Counted from the stretch's first letter, positions 8,054 to 15,439 are shown. The stretch is 35,776 bases of DNA from Treponema sp. (GCA_031257105.1 JAIRPG010000099.1:1-35776), one strand, 5' to 3'. Notes: generated from the letters alone by a model not told the origin. A program made the numbers and translations.

Positions 8054-9064
8054 ATGAAAATTTTAGCGTACGCCAATGGCGATACCGAGATCACGGAAAA
8101 AGACGCGAAGAGCCTAACCCACCTCAACACGGCTTTCGTAAGGCTCAGGAAGGATGGGACGCTCGAAGCGGATCATTTGGCGATCATCAAACGGTTTGAG
8201 GAGATCCGCCGCTGGAATCCGGATATCAAAATCGTAGCCTCGGTGGTTCCCCTGGAAGCGGAGGCTTTTACGGTCTGCGCCGCGATTCCCGCGCTGCGGG
8301 AAAAGACGGGGAGTTCCTGCGCGGAGCTTTGCGCCCGCTATGGTTTTGACGGAGTAGACTTTGACTGGGAGTATCCCTGCGTCCCTTCCAACGGAGTAGA
8401 CGCTACCGGCGCGGATCGGCATAACTTTACCCTGCTCTGCGCGGAAGTCCGCCGCGCGCTAGACGCTTCGGCAAAGGGGCTGCTCCTCACCATTGCCGCC
8501 GGAGCGGATATTTACTTTGTGGAGAGCGTTGAATTGCCGGAACTGGTCAAGGTGCTCGATTTCATCAACCTGATGACGTACGATCTCAAGTGCGGATTCC
8601 ACGCCCTCGCGGGGCACCATACGGCGCTTTTTTCTTCCACCGGGGATTATTTTCGCAATTCAGGCGATCAAGCCGTCCGCCTGTTCCATGGCGCGGGAGT
8701 CCCGAAGGATAAGCTCCTTTTAGGGGCGGCGTTCTATTCCCGCAAATGGGAAGGCGTCAAAGATCGAAACCACGGTTTCCTTCAGATTTGCGCTACAGGC
8801 GGCGGTTACGGCCCGGATTATGGCAAGCTCAGAGAAGCGTACATCAACAAAAACGGCTATATCCGCTATTGGGACGATGAAGCCAAGGCTCCCTGGCTTT
8901 TCGACGGCTCAACTTTTTTGAGTTACGATGATGAAGAATCCATTACCCACAAATGCGACTATGTGAAAAAGGAGTCCTTGGGCGGTATCTTCTACTGGGA
9001 ACACAAATGCGATCCCACAGGGACGCTCCTTGGGGTCATGGCGGAGAAGTTAGGGAAGCGCTGA
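8054..9064 (+). CDS. Glycoside hydrolase family 18 (chitinase-like), cytoplasmic
   Basis: A 336-residue TIM-barrel enzyme with the full GH18 signature GFDGVDFDWEYP: Asp99, Asp102, Asp104 and catalytic Glu106. The later FINLMTYDLK provides the conserved MxYD substrate-binding motif, and LLLGAAFYSRKW and the terminal GGIFYWEHK are typical barrel strands. There is no signal peptide, linker or carbohydrate-binding module, so it should act on imported beta-linked GlcNAc oligomers inside the cell, such as chitin or peptidoglycan fragments. The start is ATG 8054, seven bases after GGGAG (8042-8046); an in-frame ATG at 8036 lacks such a site. It lies between the NrnA-like and SDR-like genes with short gaps. 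Confidence 0.9.
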   Translation: MKILAYANGDTEITEKDAKSLTHLNTAFVRLRKDGTLEADHLAIIKRFEEIRRWNPDIKIVASVVPLEAEAFTVCAAIPALREKTGSSCAELCARYGFDGVDFDWEYPCVPSNGVDATGADRHNFTLLCAEVRRALDASAKGLLLTIAAGADIYFVESVELPELVKVLDFINLMTYDLKCGFHALAGHHTALFSSTGDYFRNSGDQAVRLFHGAGVPKDKLLLGAAFYSRKWEGVKDRNHGFLQICATGGGYGPDYGKLREAYINKNGYIRYWDDEAKAPWLFDGSTFLSYDDEESITHKCDYVKKESLGGIFYWEHKCDPTGTLLGVMAEKLGKR

Positions 9065-9098
9065 TTAAGCCGAATTGGTCCGCGCCGGAGGTACCGCA

Positions 9099-9773
9099 AT
9101 GACTCGGGGTATTTTAATCGTAGGAGCCGAATCATCCCTTTCTTTGGCCCTGGCCGCGGAAGCGGGGAAACGGGTTGAACAATACGCGACGGCGCTTATC
9201 CCTAACCGCCTCACCGCGCCGGGACAGCCTGTGTTCGCCGAACAAAGCGAAAAACACTCCCGCATTATCCTCGCCTGGAATCCCGGCAGCCCGCTTTCGG
9301 CCCGAACCATGCTGATTGCCGCTCAGACCCGGCTGGAGCGCATCGACGAGATCTTCTTGGTCTGTACCCCTCCGGTAATACGCGGTCAGATGGAGGACAT
9401 AAAGCCGCTCCATATTGAAGTGGTAATATGCGATTATATAAAGAGCTGGTTCTTTGTGGTCAAGGAACTGTGTTCGATTCTTAAAAGCCAGGGATCGGGA
9501 ACCGTGGTACCGGTACTCTCCGAACCGGCTTCCGAGACAAGCCGCGGCGAGACGACGGATCTGGTAGGGCCCACCGTGGCCGCCTCTTTCCGTTCTATCG
9601 TTCAGGGATTGCTCTCCGCTTCCTCCGGTAAACCGTATCAGGTTCTGGCTTTCTCTTCAGAATCCGGGGAAGACGCCGCTTTTGCCGCTCACATTTTCAA
9701 GATCATCGAGGAAGGAAACCGCCGGAACACCGGTAAGTGGCACAAATACGGCAAGCTGGGGCTTTTCCGCTAG
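9099..9773 (+). CDS. SDR-like Rossmann protein lacking clear catalytic residues
   Basis: A 224-residue protein. The N-terminus RGILIVGAESSLSLALAAE resembles the nucleotide-binding beta-alpha unit of short-chain dehydrogenases. IDEIFLVCTPP, then CDYIKSWFFVVKELCSILKS, and then GSGTVVPVLSEP follow the SDR order of strand 4, helix 5 and strand 5. The usual Tyr-x-x-x-Lys pair is absent at the expected place (PTVAASFRSIVQGLL), and the Gly-rich loop is altered. It may be a catalytically inactive SDR homologue used for binding, or a different Rossmann protein. The start is ATG 9099 with GGAGG (9087-9091); a TTG at 9075 also opens the frame. Last gene of the plus-strand run; it ends 14 bases from the convergent lacI-type gene. 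Confidence 0.5.
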   Translation: MTRGILIVGAESSLSLALAAEAGKRVEQYATALIPNRLTAPGQPVFAEQSEKHSRIILAWNPGSPLSARTMLIAAQTRLERIDEIFLVCTPPVIRGQMEDIKPLHIEVVICDYIKSWFFVVKELCSILKSQGSGTVVPVLSEPASETSRGETTDLVGPTVAASFRSIVQGLLSASSGKPYQVLAFSSESGEDAAFAAHIFKIIEEGNRRNTGKWHKYGKLGLFR

Positions 9774-9783
9774 GTTCGGTACG

Positions 9784-9797
9784 CGGGTTAAAACCCG
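9784..9797. terminator. Short hairpin between convergent genes
   Basis: CGGGTT-AA-AACCCG forms a 6-bp stem that includes the stop codon of the LacI-type gene and lies 11 bases after the SDR-like stop. There is no T-run on either side, so termination is only a possibility. Confidence 0.3.
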
Positions 9798-10813
9798 GAG
9801 CCGCCGGCTGCCCCGGCGCTTTGCCGTTCCCGGAGGACGCAGGCGATCAACCGCTCGGGCAGTTCCGCATAGCGCCCGTCCAGTTTGGCGATAAGCTGGG
9901 TAACCGCCAGATCCATGAGGGTATGAATATCCATCTCGAAGGCCGTAATGGCCGGTAGATAATTAGACGCCGGACGGGCGGAAGAGACGATGGACACGAT
10001 AGATACGTCTTGGGGGATGCGGCGGCCTCGCTGTTCTATGCCCCTGATGAGCCCCGGCAGGGAAGCGTCGTTCATAGAAATAAAAGCGGTAACGCCGGGA
10101 TCTTCGGCAAGGAGTTTTTCGGTAATCGCGCAAACCTGGGCCGAATCTGACTCGCAGAAGAATTCCCGCCCTTTGATCTCAAAGTTCTCCAGAAAATAGG
10201 AAAAAGCTTCATGGGTTCGCACTACCGGCCCGTATCCCGCCCGGAAGGATTTTTCCGACTGGTTGATAAAGGCCACATTTCGGTGGCCTAGCCCTTTGAG
10301 ATAGGTAAAGCACTCCATCATGGTTGTAAAGAAGTCGATATCAATGAAGGTTTCTTCCGGTTTGTCCGCATCCCGGCCCAGGAGTATAAAGGGAACGCGG
10401 CGTTTTTTGAGGACGCCGATCCTCGGATCTCCCAGGTGGACTTCCATCAGGATCACCCCGTCCACCAGTTCTTGGGTCAGGAGTTCCTGGAGTTCTTCGG
10501 CGCTGTTTGCGGTCAACGTCCAGATGACCAGTTGGTAGCCGTACCGGAGGGCGCTTTTGGCAGCCTCCAGGATCAGATCGATTTCCGAAAAGCCTATCCC
10601 GTGTTCCACCTTGGGGAAGAGTATGGCGATGATACGCGTTCTTTTACTTGCCAGACTTCGGGCGATACGGTTGGGTTGGTAGCGCAGTTCTTGCATGGCC
10701 GTTTGAATAGACGCCATTTTTTCCGCAGAGACAGGCCGAACGCCGCTGAGGGCGTACGAGACGGTGCTTACCGAAACCCCCGCCAGAGAAGCCACATCTT
10801 TGATAGTTGCCAT
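9788..10813 (-). CDS. LacI-family transcriptional regulator
   Basis: A 341-residue repressor. The N-terminal HTH reads ATIKDVASLAGVSVSTVSYAL, followed by the hinge-helix region ending YQPNRIARSLASKRT. The rest is a periplasmic-binding-protein-like sugar sensor (VDGVILMEVHLGD, PFILLGRD, FINQSEKSFRAGYG, AFISMNDASLPGLI). The start is set at the ATG giving MATIKDV, as LacI proteins begin there; the frame is open 47 codons further upstream but that stretch holds the promoter and operator. GGGAGG lies about 12 bases before the ATG, a long spacing. A CG-centred palindrome just downstream of its own promoter suggests autorepression. No sugar operon adjoins it, so its effector and other targets are unknown. 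Confidence 0.93.
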   Translation of the reverse strand: MATIKDVASLAGVSVSTVSYALSGVRPVSAEKMASIQTAMQELRYQPNRIARSLASKRTRIIAILFPKVEHGIGFSEIDLILEAAKSALRYGYQLVIWTLTANSAEELQELLTQELVDGVILMEVHLGDPRIGVLKKRRVPFILLGRDADKPEETFIDIDFFTTMMECFTYLKGLGHRNVAFINQSEKSFRAGYGPVVRTHEAFSYFLENFEIKGREFFCESDSAQVCAITEKLLAEDPGVTAFISMNDASLPGLIRGIEQRGRRIPQDVSIVSIVSSARPASNYLPAITAFEMDIHTLMDLAVTQLIAKLDGRYAELPERLIACVLRERQSAGAAGGSGF

Positions 10814-10847
10814 GAGATCTCGGAACCTCCCGGTCGAAACAATAAGC

Positions 10848-10859
10848 CGAAACGGTTCG
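10848..10859. promoter_or_regulatory. Candidate LacI-family operator
   Basis: CGAAACGGTTCG is a 12-bp inverted repeat with 10 of 12 positions paired and a central CG, the geometry of LacI/GalR-family operators. It falls just downstream of the -10 of the repressor's own promoter, about +2 to +13, where a bound repressor would block transcription. Confidence 0.65.
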
Positions 10860-10867
10860 ACTGTTTT

Positions 10868-10897
10868 ATGATAGTTCGCTTCCCCCTCTGTTGTCAA
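10868..10897 (-). promoter_or_regulatory. Promoter of the LacI-family gene
   Basis: On the minus strand TTGACA (10892-10897) and TATCAT (10868-10873) are 18 bases apart. Transcription should start near 10861, upstream of the operator and about 48 bases before the ATG. Confidence 0.7.
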
Positions 10898-10928
10898 CCG
10901 TCCGCGTTGCCTCCTCAACGACGTACCG

Positions 10929-10970
10929 AGTGTCTGTCTATAAGGTGGACACATTGTGGACAGACACTAC
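10929..10970 (-). repeat. REP-like inverted repeat, copy A (GTAGTGTCTGTCC family)
   Basis: On the minus strand the element starts GTAGTGTCTGTCCACAA (10954-10970) and closes with GACAGACACT, so 10-base arms (10929-10938 and 10959-10968) flank a 20-base centre. The first 17 bases are identical to bases 19495-19511 on the plus strand. It occupies the gap between the DUF445 gene's 3' end and the LacI promoter. No T-run follows. Confidence 0.65.
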
Positions 10971-10986
10971 CTGGGGGAAGCGCGCC

Positions 10987-12351
10987 CTACCGGGTAAGCC
11001 AAGAAAACACCGACTGGAACACCCCAATCAACGCGCCGAGGACGCCGCCGAAAAGGTTGATCCATTTGAATTGACTGGCCATTACATCCAGTACAATGCG
11101 TTCTACGCGGGGCATATCTAGGGCATTGATCCGATCGGAAACCAACGCGCGGACATCGATGGCCTCAAGGACGGCGGGGATCTCCTGTCCGGCGGCGGCG
11201 AGGATCTTTTCAGAGATAAACCGGTCGATTTTTTCTTGCCGCTCCTCGCTTATGGTCAGGAGTTCTCCCAAAGACCGTTCGCCGTACTCCAAAAGGAAAG
11301 CGTCCGGTATCCGGCTTAGAAACCGCCCCAGAGGAGCGTCGGACGCTTCCCCGTTTTCCAGGTTCCGCAGGATGATCCGGCGGAACGCCTGCCCGTCCCA
11401 CATCCGGGCGAGTTCTTCAAGCGGCGTATCCATGCGGGAGTTGAGCGCGTTTTGGGAGATCGTGATACACACGCCGACGGCCCGCTCAGAAGCGAGAAAA
11501 TGCTCCGCGGCGCCGCCAAGGAAGGCGCTTATTCGGGAACGGACATCGGCGCCGGCCAGCAGTTCCTCTAATTGGCGGATAAGATCATCGATGATCTCCG
11601 GCATCTTATCATGCAGCGTCCGGTTGTATTGGCCTGCGGTGATAAAAAAACGCTGCAAGCTGTTAAGTTTGAAGATCGCGTTATCCAGAAAGATGCGCCC
11701 CTGAATTTCCAGTTTGCCGTGGATCTCCGGTTTTTTAAGGAAGCTGATAAACCCGGCGGTGATTTCCGGAAGGACTTCTTCCACCAGAGGAACGAGGTAT
11801 TCAGAGAACCGGGAAGCGGAAGATTCGAGTCCGCTCCTGATAACGCCCTCTAGAGATGCGTTTAGTTGAGCCGCCGCGTCATCTCCAATGATTTCCCGCA
11901 GGCTGCGGCTTCCGAGCGCGTCTTTGCCGGGGTTCCGGATTTCTTCGATAATTGCCGTTAGAGCGGTATCCAGCAGCGAATACAACAAGCGGGAAAAGGA
12001 CGCGCGCTCCAGAACGTCCCGGGGCGGCGCGAGCGATTTCAGAGGGGTATTCAGAAACCGCGCCCGATACCGGGCGACGGCGTTTTTCGCGGCCTGCCGG
12101 GCGTCTTCCCTGCGGATCCGTTCCTGGAGCATCTCGGCGGTGAGGAGTTCCCGTTCCACCATAGCGCCGATACTGTCCGCCAGTTTGCGCCGCTGTCTGG
12201 GGAGGATCCCCGGCGTAAAGGGCAGCCTGATTCCGAAAATTCGCGCCTCCCGCAAGGGCCTGAAGAGCATCTTGATGGCCAGCGCGTTGGTGACATACCC
12301 GATAAGGGCGCCGATGAGGGGGGGCGTGAGCCACAAGAAGATACGGTTCAC
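10987..12351 (-). CDS. DUF445 family membrane-associated protein
   Basis: A 454-residue protein of the DUF445 (YheB-like, PF04286) family. The hallmark N-terminus is visible: a membrane segment in WLTPPLIGALIGYVTNALAIKMLF, followed by RPLREARIFGIRLPFTPGILPRQR. A long helical middle follows, and a second hydrophobic segment closes the protein (FKWINLFGGVLGALIGVFQSV). Function is unknown for the family. The start is a GTG at 12351 whose bases overlap the TGA of the upstream lipoprotein gene (GTGA), so translation is probably coupled; the only upstream purine-rich site is GGAG about 11 bases away. Confidence 0.85.
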   Translation of the reverse strand: MNRIFLWLTPPLIGALIGYVTNALAIKMLFRPLREARIFGIRLPFTPGILPRQRRKLADSIGAMVERELLTAEMLQERIRREDARQAAKNAVARYRARFLNTPLKSLAPPRDVLERASFSRLLYSLLDTALTAIIEEIRNPGKDALGSRSLREIIGDDAAAQLNASLEGVIRSGLESSASRFSEYLVPLVEEVLPEITAGFISFLKKPEIHGKLEIQGRIFLDNAIFKLNSLQRFFITAGQYNRTLHDKMPEIIDDLIRQLEELLAGADVRSRISAFLGGAAEHFLASERAVGVCITISQNALNSRMDTPLEELARMWDGQAFRRIILRNLENGEASDAPLGRFLSRIPDAFLLEYGERSLGELLTISEERQEKIDRFISEKILAAAGQEIPAVLEAIDVRALVSDRINALDMPRVERIVLDVMASQFKWINLFGGVLGALIGVFQSVFSWLTR

Positions 12352-12740
12352 GGGGAAAGAAACTCCGTGGCGGTCCGGGCTTGGGCTTCGTTATCGTAGA
12401 TCCGGATAACCTCTTCCTTGAGCCACCCCCGGTATGTTCCCTCCACCAGAACCCAGATCTCCACGGTTTCCCCCTTATTCACCGGACGCCGTTCCAATAC
12501 TTCCACAATGGAACTTTTCCTCAGGTAACCCAGGGAAACCCCCTCCTCTCCCGGACGGGCCGCTACATGGGTATAGGACGCGCTGATAACGCCATAACCA
12601 ATGACCGGCCTGGAAAGGGGAGGATTCGGCGGCGGTTCGATAGAAAGAGTATCTTGGGAATGGCGGACGCACGCTCCCATGGTCAGTATCGAAACGGCGA
12701 TCAACACTTGATCCATAAAAGGTATCCTACATATTCTCAT
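12348..12740 (-). CDS. SH3-like domain lipoprotein
   Basis: A 130-residue protein with a lipoprotein-type N-terminus: Arg2 and Arg5, then a hydrophobic run ending LTMGAC, with the likely lipidated Cys at residue 24. The mature part has the strand pattern of a bacterial SH3 domain (ARPGEEGVSLGYLRKSSIVEVLER, then VEIWVLVEGTYRGWLKEEVI), so it may bind peptidoglycan or protein in the periplasm. The ATG at 12740 keeps the positive n-region; the internal ATG at 12716 has a better AGGA site upstream but would start the signal with Asp2, which is unfavourable. It overlaps the DUF445 gene by four bases and diverges from the omptin gene four bases away. Confidence 0.7.
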   Translation of the reverse strand: MRICRIPFMDQVLIAVSILTMGACVRHSQDTLSIEPPPNPPLSRPVIGYGVISASYTHVAARPGEEGVSLGYLRKSSIVEVLERRPVNKGETVEIWVLVEGTYRGWLKEEVIRIYDNEAQARTATEFLSP

Positions 12741-12750
12741 GGTATGAGAA
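12734..12750. promoter_or_regulatory. 17-bp palindrome joining two divergent start codons
   Basis: TTCTCAT-GGT-ATGAGAA is a perfect inverted repeat with 7-base arms. Its left arm ends with the CAT of the SH3 lipoprotein start and its right arm begins with the ATG of the omptin start. Neither start has a clear Shine-Dalgarno site. Confidence 0.5.
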
Positions 12751-13781
12751 ATATACCCGCATTTGTGGATTTCGTCATCATCATTCAGCTTTTTCTTACG
12801 ATAAATCGGGTATGGGCGGCTCCTGCCGCTCCGCTTCCGTCATTTCAGCCCTTTACGGTTTCGCTGGAGGCTCAGACAGGGGTTCTTACCGGCCAAACGG
12901 AGGAACTCGTCTACTGGTATCCGGATGAATCAACCTTGATGAGCCAATTGCGCTGGGAGATGAAGCCCCTTTTTTACGCGGGGGCGGCTTTCCGCCTCTT
13001 TCCCGCCAATCCGGGAACGTTGAGCGGCGTCTATACGATGTTTTCCTTCAAAATGGGGATACCCATGGAAAGCGGCGTCTTAGAAGACCGGGACTGGCTG
13101 ACCAGAGATAAGGACCTCTCCCATTTTTCATCCCACGATAACGCAACCACCCAGGCGCTGATGCTGGATTTCAGGCTGGGGTATTCTTTCCCGCTGGGGA
13201 AAATCCCCGTGAAGGTTTATGGGAGCATCTCCTACATGGGCTTTACGTGGGAAGCCCGGGATGGATACCTCCAGTACGCGGAACGAAAAGGAACCTATGA
13301 AGATGATCGGCTGGGAACCATTGATTACTACGACGCCTGGAACGAGTCGCTTCCCAAGACGCCGATTATGGGCCTTAACATCAGTTACACCCAGCAATGG
13401 CTTATCCTTTCCCCGGGAGTTTCCTGTTCGCTGCCGTTTGCCCGTTTTTTTTCCATGGACGTGGAGTTTATGGCGAGCCCCCTTATCATCATCTTTGCCG
13501 ATGACACGCACTGGCGCCGCGACAAACGCTTCCATGATGTGATGCTGACGCGCGGCTTCTACCTGGAGCCCCGGGTGGAGTTGGACTTTAACATTTCCGG
13601 CGGCGCGGTACTTTCGCTCTCTGCCGCATACCGGCGTATATGGGGATCCCGGGGCTACACGCTCCACTGGCCTACCGCGCAGGATAACCAGGACGCTGTT
13701 TTTTCAGGCGCGTACAGCGAATCCTCAGGCGCCGGTTACGATGTTTTTGACGCGGGATTGCTACTGAAAATACGCTTTTAA
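12744..13781 (+). CDS. Omptin-family outer-membrane protease
   Basis: A 345-residue protein with a signal peptide (MRNIPAFVDF, hydrophobic to about residue 24, cleavage near VWA-AP). The mature chain is a beta-barrel ending KIRF with a terminal Phe. Omptin active-site features are visible: EDRDWL with Asp115 and Asp117 (cf. OmpT Asp83/Asp85 in DQDW), followed by the family-typical HFSSHDN, and DDTHW with Asp254 and His256 (cf. OmpT Asp210/His212). The opening ELVYWYP..SQLRWEMKP also fits omptins. These proteases cut surface or host polypeptides, usually at basic residues. The start is ATG 12744, just before the signal peptide; the frame is open further upstream but only as a shadow of the SH3 gene. 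The 3' end overlaps the convergent Nudix gene by 21 bases. Confidence 0.82.
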   Translation: MRNIPAFVDFVIIIQLFLTINRVWAAPAAPLPSFQPFTVSLEAQTGVLTGQTEELVYWYPDESTLMSQLRWEMKPLFYAGAAFRLFPANPGTLSGVYTMFSFKMGIPMESGVLEDRDWLTRDKDLSHFSSHDNATTQALMLDFRLGYSFPLGKIPVKVYGSISYMGFTWEARDGYLQYAERKGTYEDDRLGTIDYYDAWNESLPKTPIMGLNISYTQQWLILSPGVSCSLPFARFFSMDVEFMASPLIIIFADDTHWRRDKRFHDVMLTRGFYLEPRVELDFNISGGAVLSLSAAYRRIWGSRGYTLHWPTAQDNQDAVFSGAYSESSGAGYDVFDAGLLLKIRF

Positions 13782-14147
13782 GGCTTTAAGCAGGAGGCGG
13801 TCTGATCCGGCGAAATCCAGCGTTTCAATTTCTTCCAGGCTTGCCCACCGCCATTCGGTGTGTTCCCGTAACGTAAAGTCGCCGGAAAAAGAGATCCGGT
13901 ACGCATTGAGGCGCCGCTCTTTCCCGTGGTGCTCAAAAGAGGCCGTTCCCAGAAACGCGCCCGGCTTTACGGCCACGCCGAATTCTTCTTGATATTCTCG
14001 GATGAGGGCGTCGCCGTCAGATTCCCCTTCCTCTACCTTTCCGCCGGGGAATTCCCATTTTCCCCCCAAGTCGCCGCCGCTTTTCCGTCGGGCAATGAAG
14101 AGTTTCCCCCCTTCTTCCGCAATGCCCGCCACCGATACCCCCCGCAT
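13761..14147 (-). CDS. Nudix hydrolase, MutT-like (8-oxo-dGTP diphosphatase type)
   Basis: A 128-residue single-domain Nudix protein. The complete Nudix box spans residues 36-58: Gly36, five residues, Glu42, seven residues, then REYQEEFGV, including the metal-binding Glu residues. The size, the KWEFPGGKVEEGE context and the C-terminal EWRWASLEEIETLDF match the MutT group, which removes oxidised dGTP; other nucleotide substrates are possible. The ATG directly abuts the TAG of the upstream membrane-protein gene, with no own Shine-Dalgarno site, so it is probably translated by coupling. It converges on the omptin gene and shares 21 bases with its 3' end. Confidence 0.9.
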   Translation of the reverse strand: MRGVSVAGIAEEGGKLFIARRKSGGDLGGKWEFPGGKVEEGESDGDALIREYQEEFGVAVKPGAFLGTASFEHHGKERRLNAYRISFSGDFTLREHTEWRWASLEEIETLDFAGSDRLLLKALKAYFQ

Positions 14148-14561
14148 CTATAAAAGGAGCACGGTAGGAAACAGGAAGTGAAGCGCTGCGGCGGCGAGGG
14201 AAAAAAAGCCGATTAACCGCTTATTCTTCAAAAAGATACTGCCGGCATTGCCGGAATCCTCCGGGTCCAGGAGCGCCCGCGACCGGTAATAGTCCAAAAT
14301 AAGGACGCTCCCCGCCGCAAAACCGGCCGCTGCGGGAAACAGATCCCCGATCACCGGCAGATCTCCCTGCGTGGAGGAAAGCAGCTTCAAGAGCCCCATA
14401 ACAACGGATAAGATCCCCAATACCAGGCGGAAGATCTCGTTTCGCGGAGAAAACCGGAAGCTGGTTTCAAGAGAACCTTCCTCCGAAATCTCATCCCCCT
14501 GGATAAGAACATAGCCGGCGGAGGCGTTGAACAAAATAGAGAGAAGATAAAATTGTATCAT
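14148..14561 (-). CDS. Small integral membrane protein of unknown function
   Basis: A 137-residue protein with about four hydrophobic segments: residues 1-19, 46-62, 74-90 and 115-137. The first two are separated by an acidic loop (GDEISEEGSLE). It ends in a hydrophobic run (FLFPTVLLL). I do not recognise the family. The ATG follows AAGGAAA by a normal distance. It lies directly upstream of the Nudix gene with no gap, so both are probably one transcript. Confidence 0.7.
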   Translation of the reverse strand: MIQFYLLSILFNASAGYVLIQGDEISEEGSLETSFRFSPRNEIFRLVLGILSVVMGLLKLLSSTQGDLPVIGDLFPAAAGFAAGSVLILDYYRSRALLDPEDSGNAGSIFLKNKRLIGFFSLAAAALHFLFPTVLLL

Positions 14562-14579
14562 AGGTTTCCTTTTCTTTAT

Positions 14580-14620
14580 TAGAGTTGTTCAATAACCAAC
14601 CGGGTTCTTGAACAACTCTA
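14580..14620. repeat. Perfect hairpin with AACCG loop (copy 1)
   Basis: Outer arms TAGAGTTGTTCAA and TTGAACAACTCTA (13 bp, perfect) enclose one mismatch, then AACC and GGTT around the loop AACCG. It lies between the 3' end of the 197-residue membrane protein gene and the start of the 137-residue gene, both on the minus strand. No T-run follows on either strand. The inner 13 bases AACCAACCGGGTT recur exactly at 35491-35503. Confidence 0.75.
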
Positions 14621-14664
14621 TTGTAATCGTATTTTCCCCGTAAGAAAAGGCCGATTCTGAAAAA

Positions 14665-15258
14665 TTACGGCGGTTTGATCCGGTAATTGAGCCGGTTTTC
14701 ACCTGCCCTCATGCTGATGAGCAGTTCCTCGCCGGTAAAAGGAACCTGGAACCGGAAATCTTCCTCTGCTTCCCCGGTAAAAACGATCCGCATAAACTCC
14801 GCCGGGGCGGCGGCGCCGCGGCTTTCCGCTTCTTTCGTGAGGGGTATAGAGACCCCCATATCTACAATCCCCGTATAGGCGTCCGTCTCTTGCGCGGTTT
14901 TCTTGATGACGATAAAAGCCGCGTCTCCATAGTTCATCGCTGAAAAAACGAGCCGGTTCCCCCCCAATACCGCCCCGGTAGTACCGCCGGTACTACCGCC
15001 GGTAATACCGCCGGTACTACCGCCGGTATCCAGCAGGGACATGACAAGAATCGCCGCCGAAATGAGCATGATCGAGATAAAGAGCAGCGCCCGGCTTTTC
15101 GTAGCCACCAGCGTACGGAACAGGCCCTGCCTCGGTACGGGGCTGAGATCGTTCATCCGCCGCACCGCCTCGGACGCCTTTTCCAGCCGGCGGCTGCGGG
15201 AATAGTAAAAGACCAGCTCCGGGGTTTTGGCGGCGCCGGTATCATCTCCGTTTGGCAT
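14665..15258 (-). CDS. Single-pass membrane protein with Gly/Thr repeat linker
   Basis: A 197-residue protein of unknown family. Residues 1-55 are charged and likely cytoplasmic (YYSRSRRLEKASEAVRRMN), a membrane segment spans about 57-76, and then a Gly/Thr/Ser linker of repeated TGGS/TGGI units (78-96) leads to an extracytoplasmic beta-rich domain with strands such as VFSAMNYGDAAFIVIKK and ENRLNYRIKPP. The ATG follows GGGAGGAGCC, a strong ribosome site. The linker is encoded by four 12-bp tandem repeats and could vary in length. Transcribed divergently from the large OmpA-domain protein, suggesting an envelope role by context only. Confidence 0.7.
   Translation of the reverse strand: MPNGDDTGAAKTPELVFYYSRSRRLEKASEAVRRMNDLSPVPRQGLFRTLVATKSRALLFISIMLISAAILVMSLLDTGGSTGGITGGSTGGTTGAVLGGNRLVFSAMNYGDAAFIVIKKTAQETDAYTGIVDMGVSIPLTKEAESRGAAAPAEFMRIVFTGEAEEDFRFQVPFTGEELLISMRAGENRLNYRIKPP
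14982..15029. repeat. Four 12-bp in-frame tandem repeats
   Basis: Units TACCGCCGGTAC, TACCGCCGGTAA, TACCGCCGGTAC and TACCGCCGGTAT run head to tail at 14982, 14994, 15006 and 15018. They encode the Gly/Thr/Ser linker just outside the membrane segment of the 197-residue protein. A degenerate half-unit precedes them. Confidence 0.85.
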
Positions 15259-15301
15259 GGCTCCTCCCGCGCGAAATATGGCGGTTAATCACCGCTCTTT
15301 T

Positions 15302-15330
15302 ATTATAGTACGATAATCTTCAATCGTGAA
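15302..15330 (-). promoter_or_regulatory. Promoter of the 197-residue membrane protein
   Basis: On the minus strand TTCACG (15325-15330) and a consensus TATAAT (15302-15307) are 17 bases apart, 44 bases before the ATG. The divergent plus-strand promoter in the same 181-base gap is not clear: TATAGT at 15404-15409 is a possible -10, but I see no matching -35. Confidence 0.6.
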
Positions 15331-15439
15331 GGTTTGATTAAATGGAAACAAAGCCTTTTATTGTATAAACTATAAAACGTGGTATGAGGGCGAAAACAGC
15401 CTCTATAGTACGGTAGAATTTGTTTGGAAGGGGAATTCG

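Noticed and set aside
12381-12743. Upstream extension of the omptin frame
   Set aside because: It runs opposite the SH3 lipoprotein gene, and the signal peptide begins only at 12744.
14580-14620. Intrinsic terminator
   Set aside because: No T-run follows the stem on either strand, and the loop and core match another hairpin, favouring a repeat family.
14982-15029. CRISPR-like or regulatory direct repeats
   Set aside because: Units are contiguous without spacers and encode a regular peptide linker.
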